This document shows positions 63,579-64,000 of a stretch of DNA of 64,000 nucleotides, one piece after another. The notes beneath the pieces are model-generated. The model was not told the origin of the DNA and ran no database searches. It saw only the letters and a program-made list of their open reading frames with translations. A program made the translations under genes and the position numbers. Location of the stretch: assembly GCA_013177805.1 (NCBI GenBank), contig JABLXU010000051.1, positions 1-64,000 on the forward strand, given 5' to 3'. Origin of the DNA: Candidatus Omnitrophota bacterium (lineage in GTDB: Bacteria > Hinthialibacterota > Hinthialibacteria > Hinthialibacterales > Hinthialibacteraceae). The first letter of the stretch is position 1. Every line of letters starts with the position of its first letter.

Positions 63579-64000
63579 TCACGCCTTCGGATATACCATC
63601 ACCATCACTTCGCTGGGCAGGCATTGGGCCAGGAGATTTTCCTGGGGATACGCGAATCCCTTGTGTTGTTTAAATCCTTCGGCAAAGGGCACGCCATAGG
63701 TTTCGCCCCGCGATCGGGACCATTCAACCAAGTCCTCCAGGAAATTGTCCACGCCGTGGTATGAGCGCAGCCAGTCGCGCTGAGATTCATGGCACGCCAG
63801 CATGTCTTTCTTGATCTCCATGGCCGAAGTGATGTTCACGACGAAATCCGGATCCACCCGGTTGCCGAATAGATCCACTCCCCCGGCGGGATCCATGTAA
63901 TAGAGGGCCGGGACCTGGTCGAGACAGGGAGCGCGGCCGGTCACGTAGTTGGGCAGCCCCACGGCGAAGGAGGCATAGCGCGTCAGGCGGCTGGCGGCCT
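63579..64000 (-). CDS. PIG-L family deacetylase, C-terminal part (partial)
   Basis: The minus-strand frame is open to the right edge, so only the last 140 residues are seen. They match the end of PIG-L/LmbE-type deacetylases: PALYYMDPAGGVD, DPDFVVNITSAMEIKKDMLA and the terminal ACHESQRDWL signature with its His. Such enzymes remove acetyl groups from N-acetylglucosamine-like sugars or mycothiol precursors with a zinc ion. The N-terminal metal-binding motif must be beyond the window. It probably functions with the surrounding sugar-processing genes, but the neighbours past the edge are unseen. Confidence 0.85.
   Translation of the reverse strand, partial: AASRLTRYASFAVGLPNYVTGRAPCLDQVPALYYMDPAGGVDLFGNRVDPDFVVNITSAMEIKKDMLACHESQRDWLRSYHGVDNFLEDLVEWSRSRGETYGVPFAEGFKQHKGFAYPQENLLAQCLPSEVMVMVYPKA

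Noticed and set aside
1..64000. tRNA, rRNA, prophage and insertion-sequence genes
   Set aside because: I saw no cloverleaf with a TTCGA-type arm, no rRNA-like segment and no transposase or integrase motif.

Overview
The window looks like chromosomal DNA of an uncultivated, Gram-negative, probably anaerobic or facultative bacterium. Evidence: an outer-membrane barrel protein ending in Phe; secreted proteins with Sec or twin-arginine signals; LamG, malectin-like, dockerin and cohesin-like domains with Thr/Pro linkers; CehA-type and Gfo/Idh/MocA proteins; and an indolepyruvate:ferredoxin oxidoreductase with two phenylacetate-CoA ligases. This mix is typical of lineages such as Hydrogenedentota, Sumerlaeota or the Planctomycetota/Verrucomicrobiota group. 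There is no rRNA or phylogenetic marker set to decide, so the assignment is a guess. I saw no tRNA, rRNA, CRISPR array, phage or intact insertion sequence.

Layout. 1-5.3 kb: the C-terminal part of a propeller protein, a TerB-like protein, a DEAD-box helicase with an N-terminal RRM-like domain, and an orphan PAS histidine kinase with a Cys-rich motif. 5.6-9.5 kb: a compact TetR-HlyD-ABC efflux operon with a palindromic operator. 9.9-18.4 kb: a LamG protein, a hicBA module whose toxin gene is frameshifted, an MrfA-type helicase, NhaA, YjbQ and a sugar isomerase-like protein. 18.7-22.7 kb: a CehA-like metallohydrolase and PyrD. 22.8-29.3 kb: a minus-strand aryl-acid cluster (thioesterase, iorA, iorB, CoA-binding protein, paaK, ACT protein, paaK) that would convert aryl pyruvates to aryl-acetyl-CoA. 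29.5-46.4 kb: a 1128-residue membrane-plus-propeller protein, nitroreductase, permease, aldo/keto reductase, CPBP protein, sigma factor, glycosyltransferase, a frameshifted cohesin/dockerin/propeller protein, an outer-membrane barrel and an AspT-type transporter. 47.1-57.1 kb: a polysaccharide cluster (two GT4 enzymes, a toroid protein, an AsnB-type amidotransferase, an AlgD-type GDP-mannose dehydrogenase, a left-handed beta-helix acetyltransferase, a GH43-like protein and a Gfo/Idh/MocA oxidoreductase). 57.3-64 kb: a secreted glycosidase-like protein with a sugar importer, a DUF3754/TMEM143-like membrane protein and a partial PIG-L deacetylase.

Three features deserve most attention. (1) Three otherwise unrelated large proteins share a blade-like repeat of the type [LIV]-L-[DS]-x-x-G-x-[IV]-x-x-[YFW]-G. 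It ends the partial protein at the left edge, the 1128-residue membrane protein and the dockerin protein, and suggests a lineage-specific extracellular propeller family. (2) Two genes are broken by a single missing base: hicA, and the dockerin gene at the end of a 252-bp tandem repeat. (3) Intergenic regions carry at least four families of short palindromic repeats, including a roughly 70-bp composite element in three copies, plus several 11-18 bp tandem duplications.
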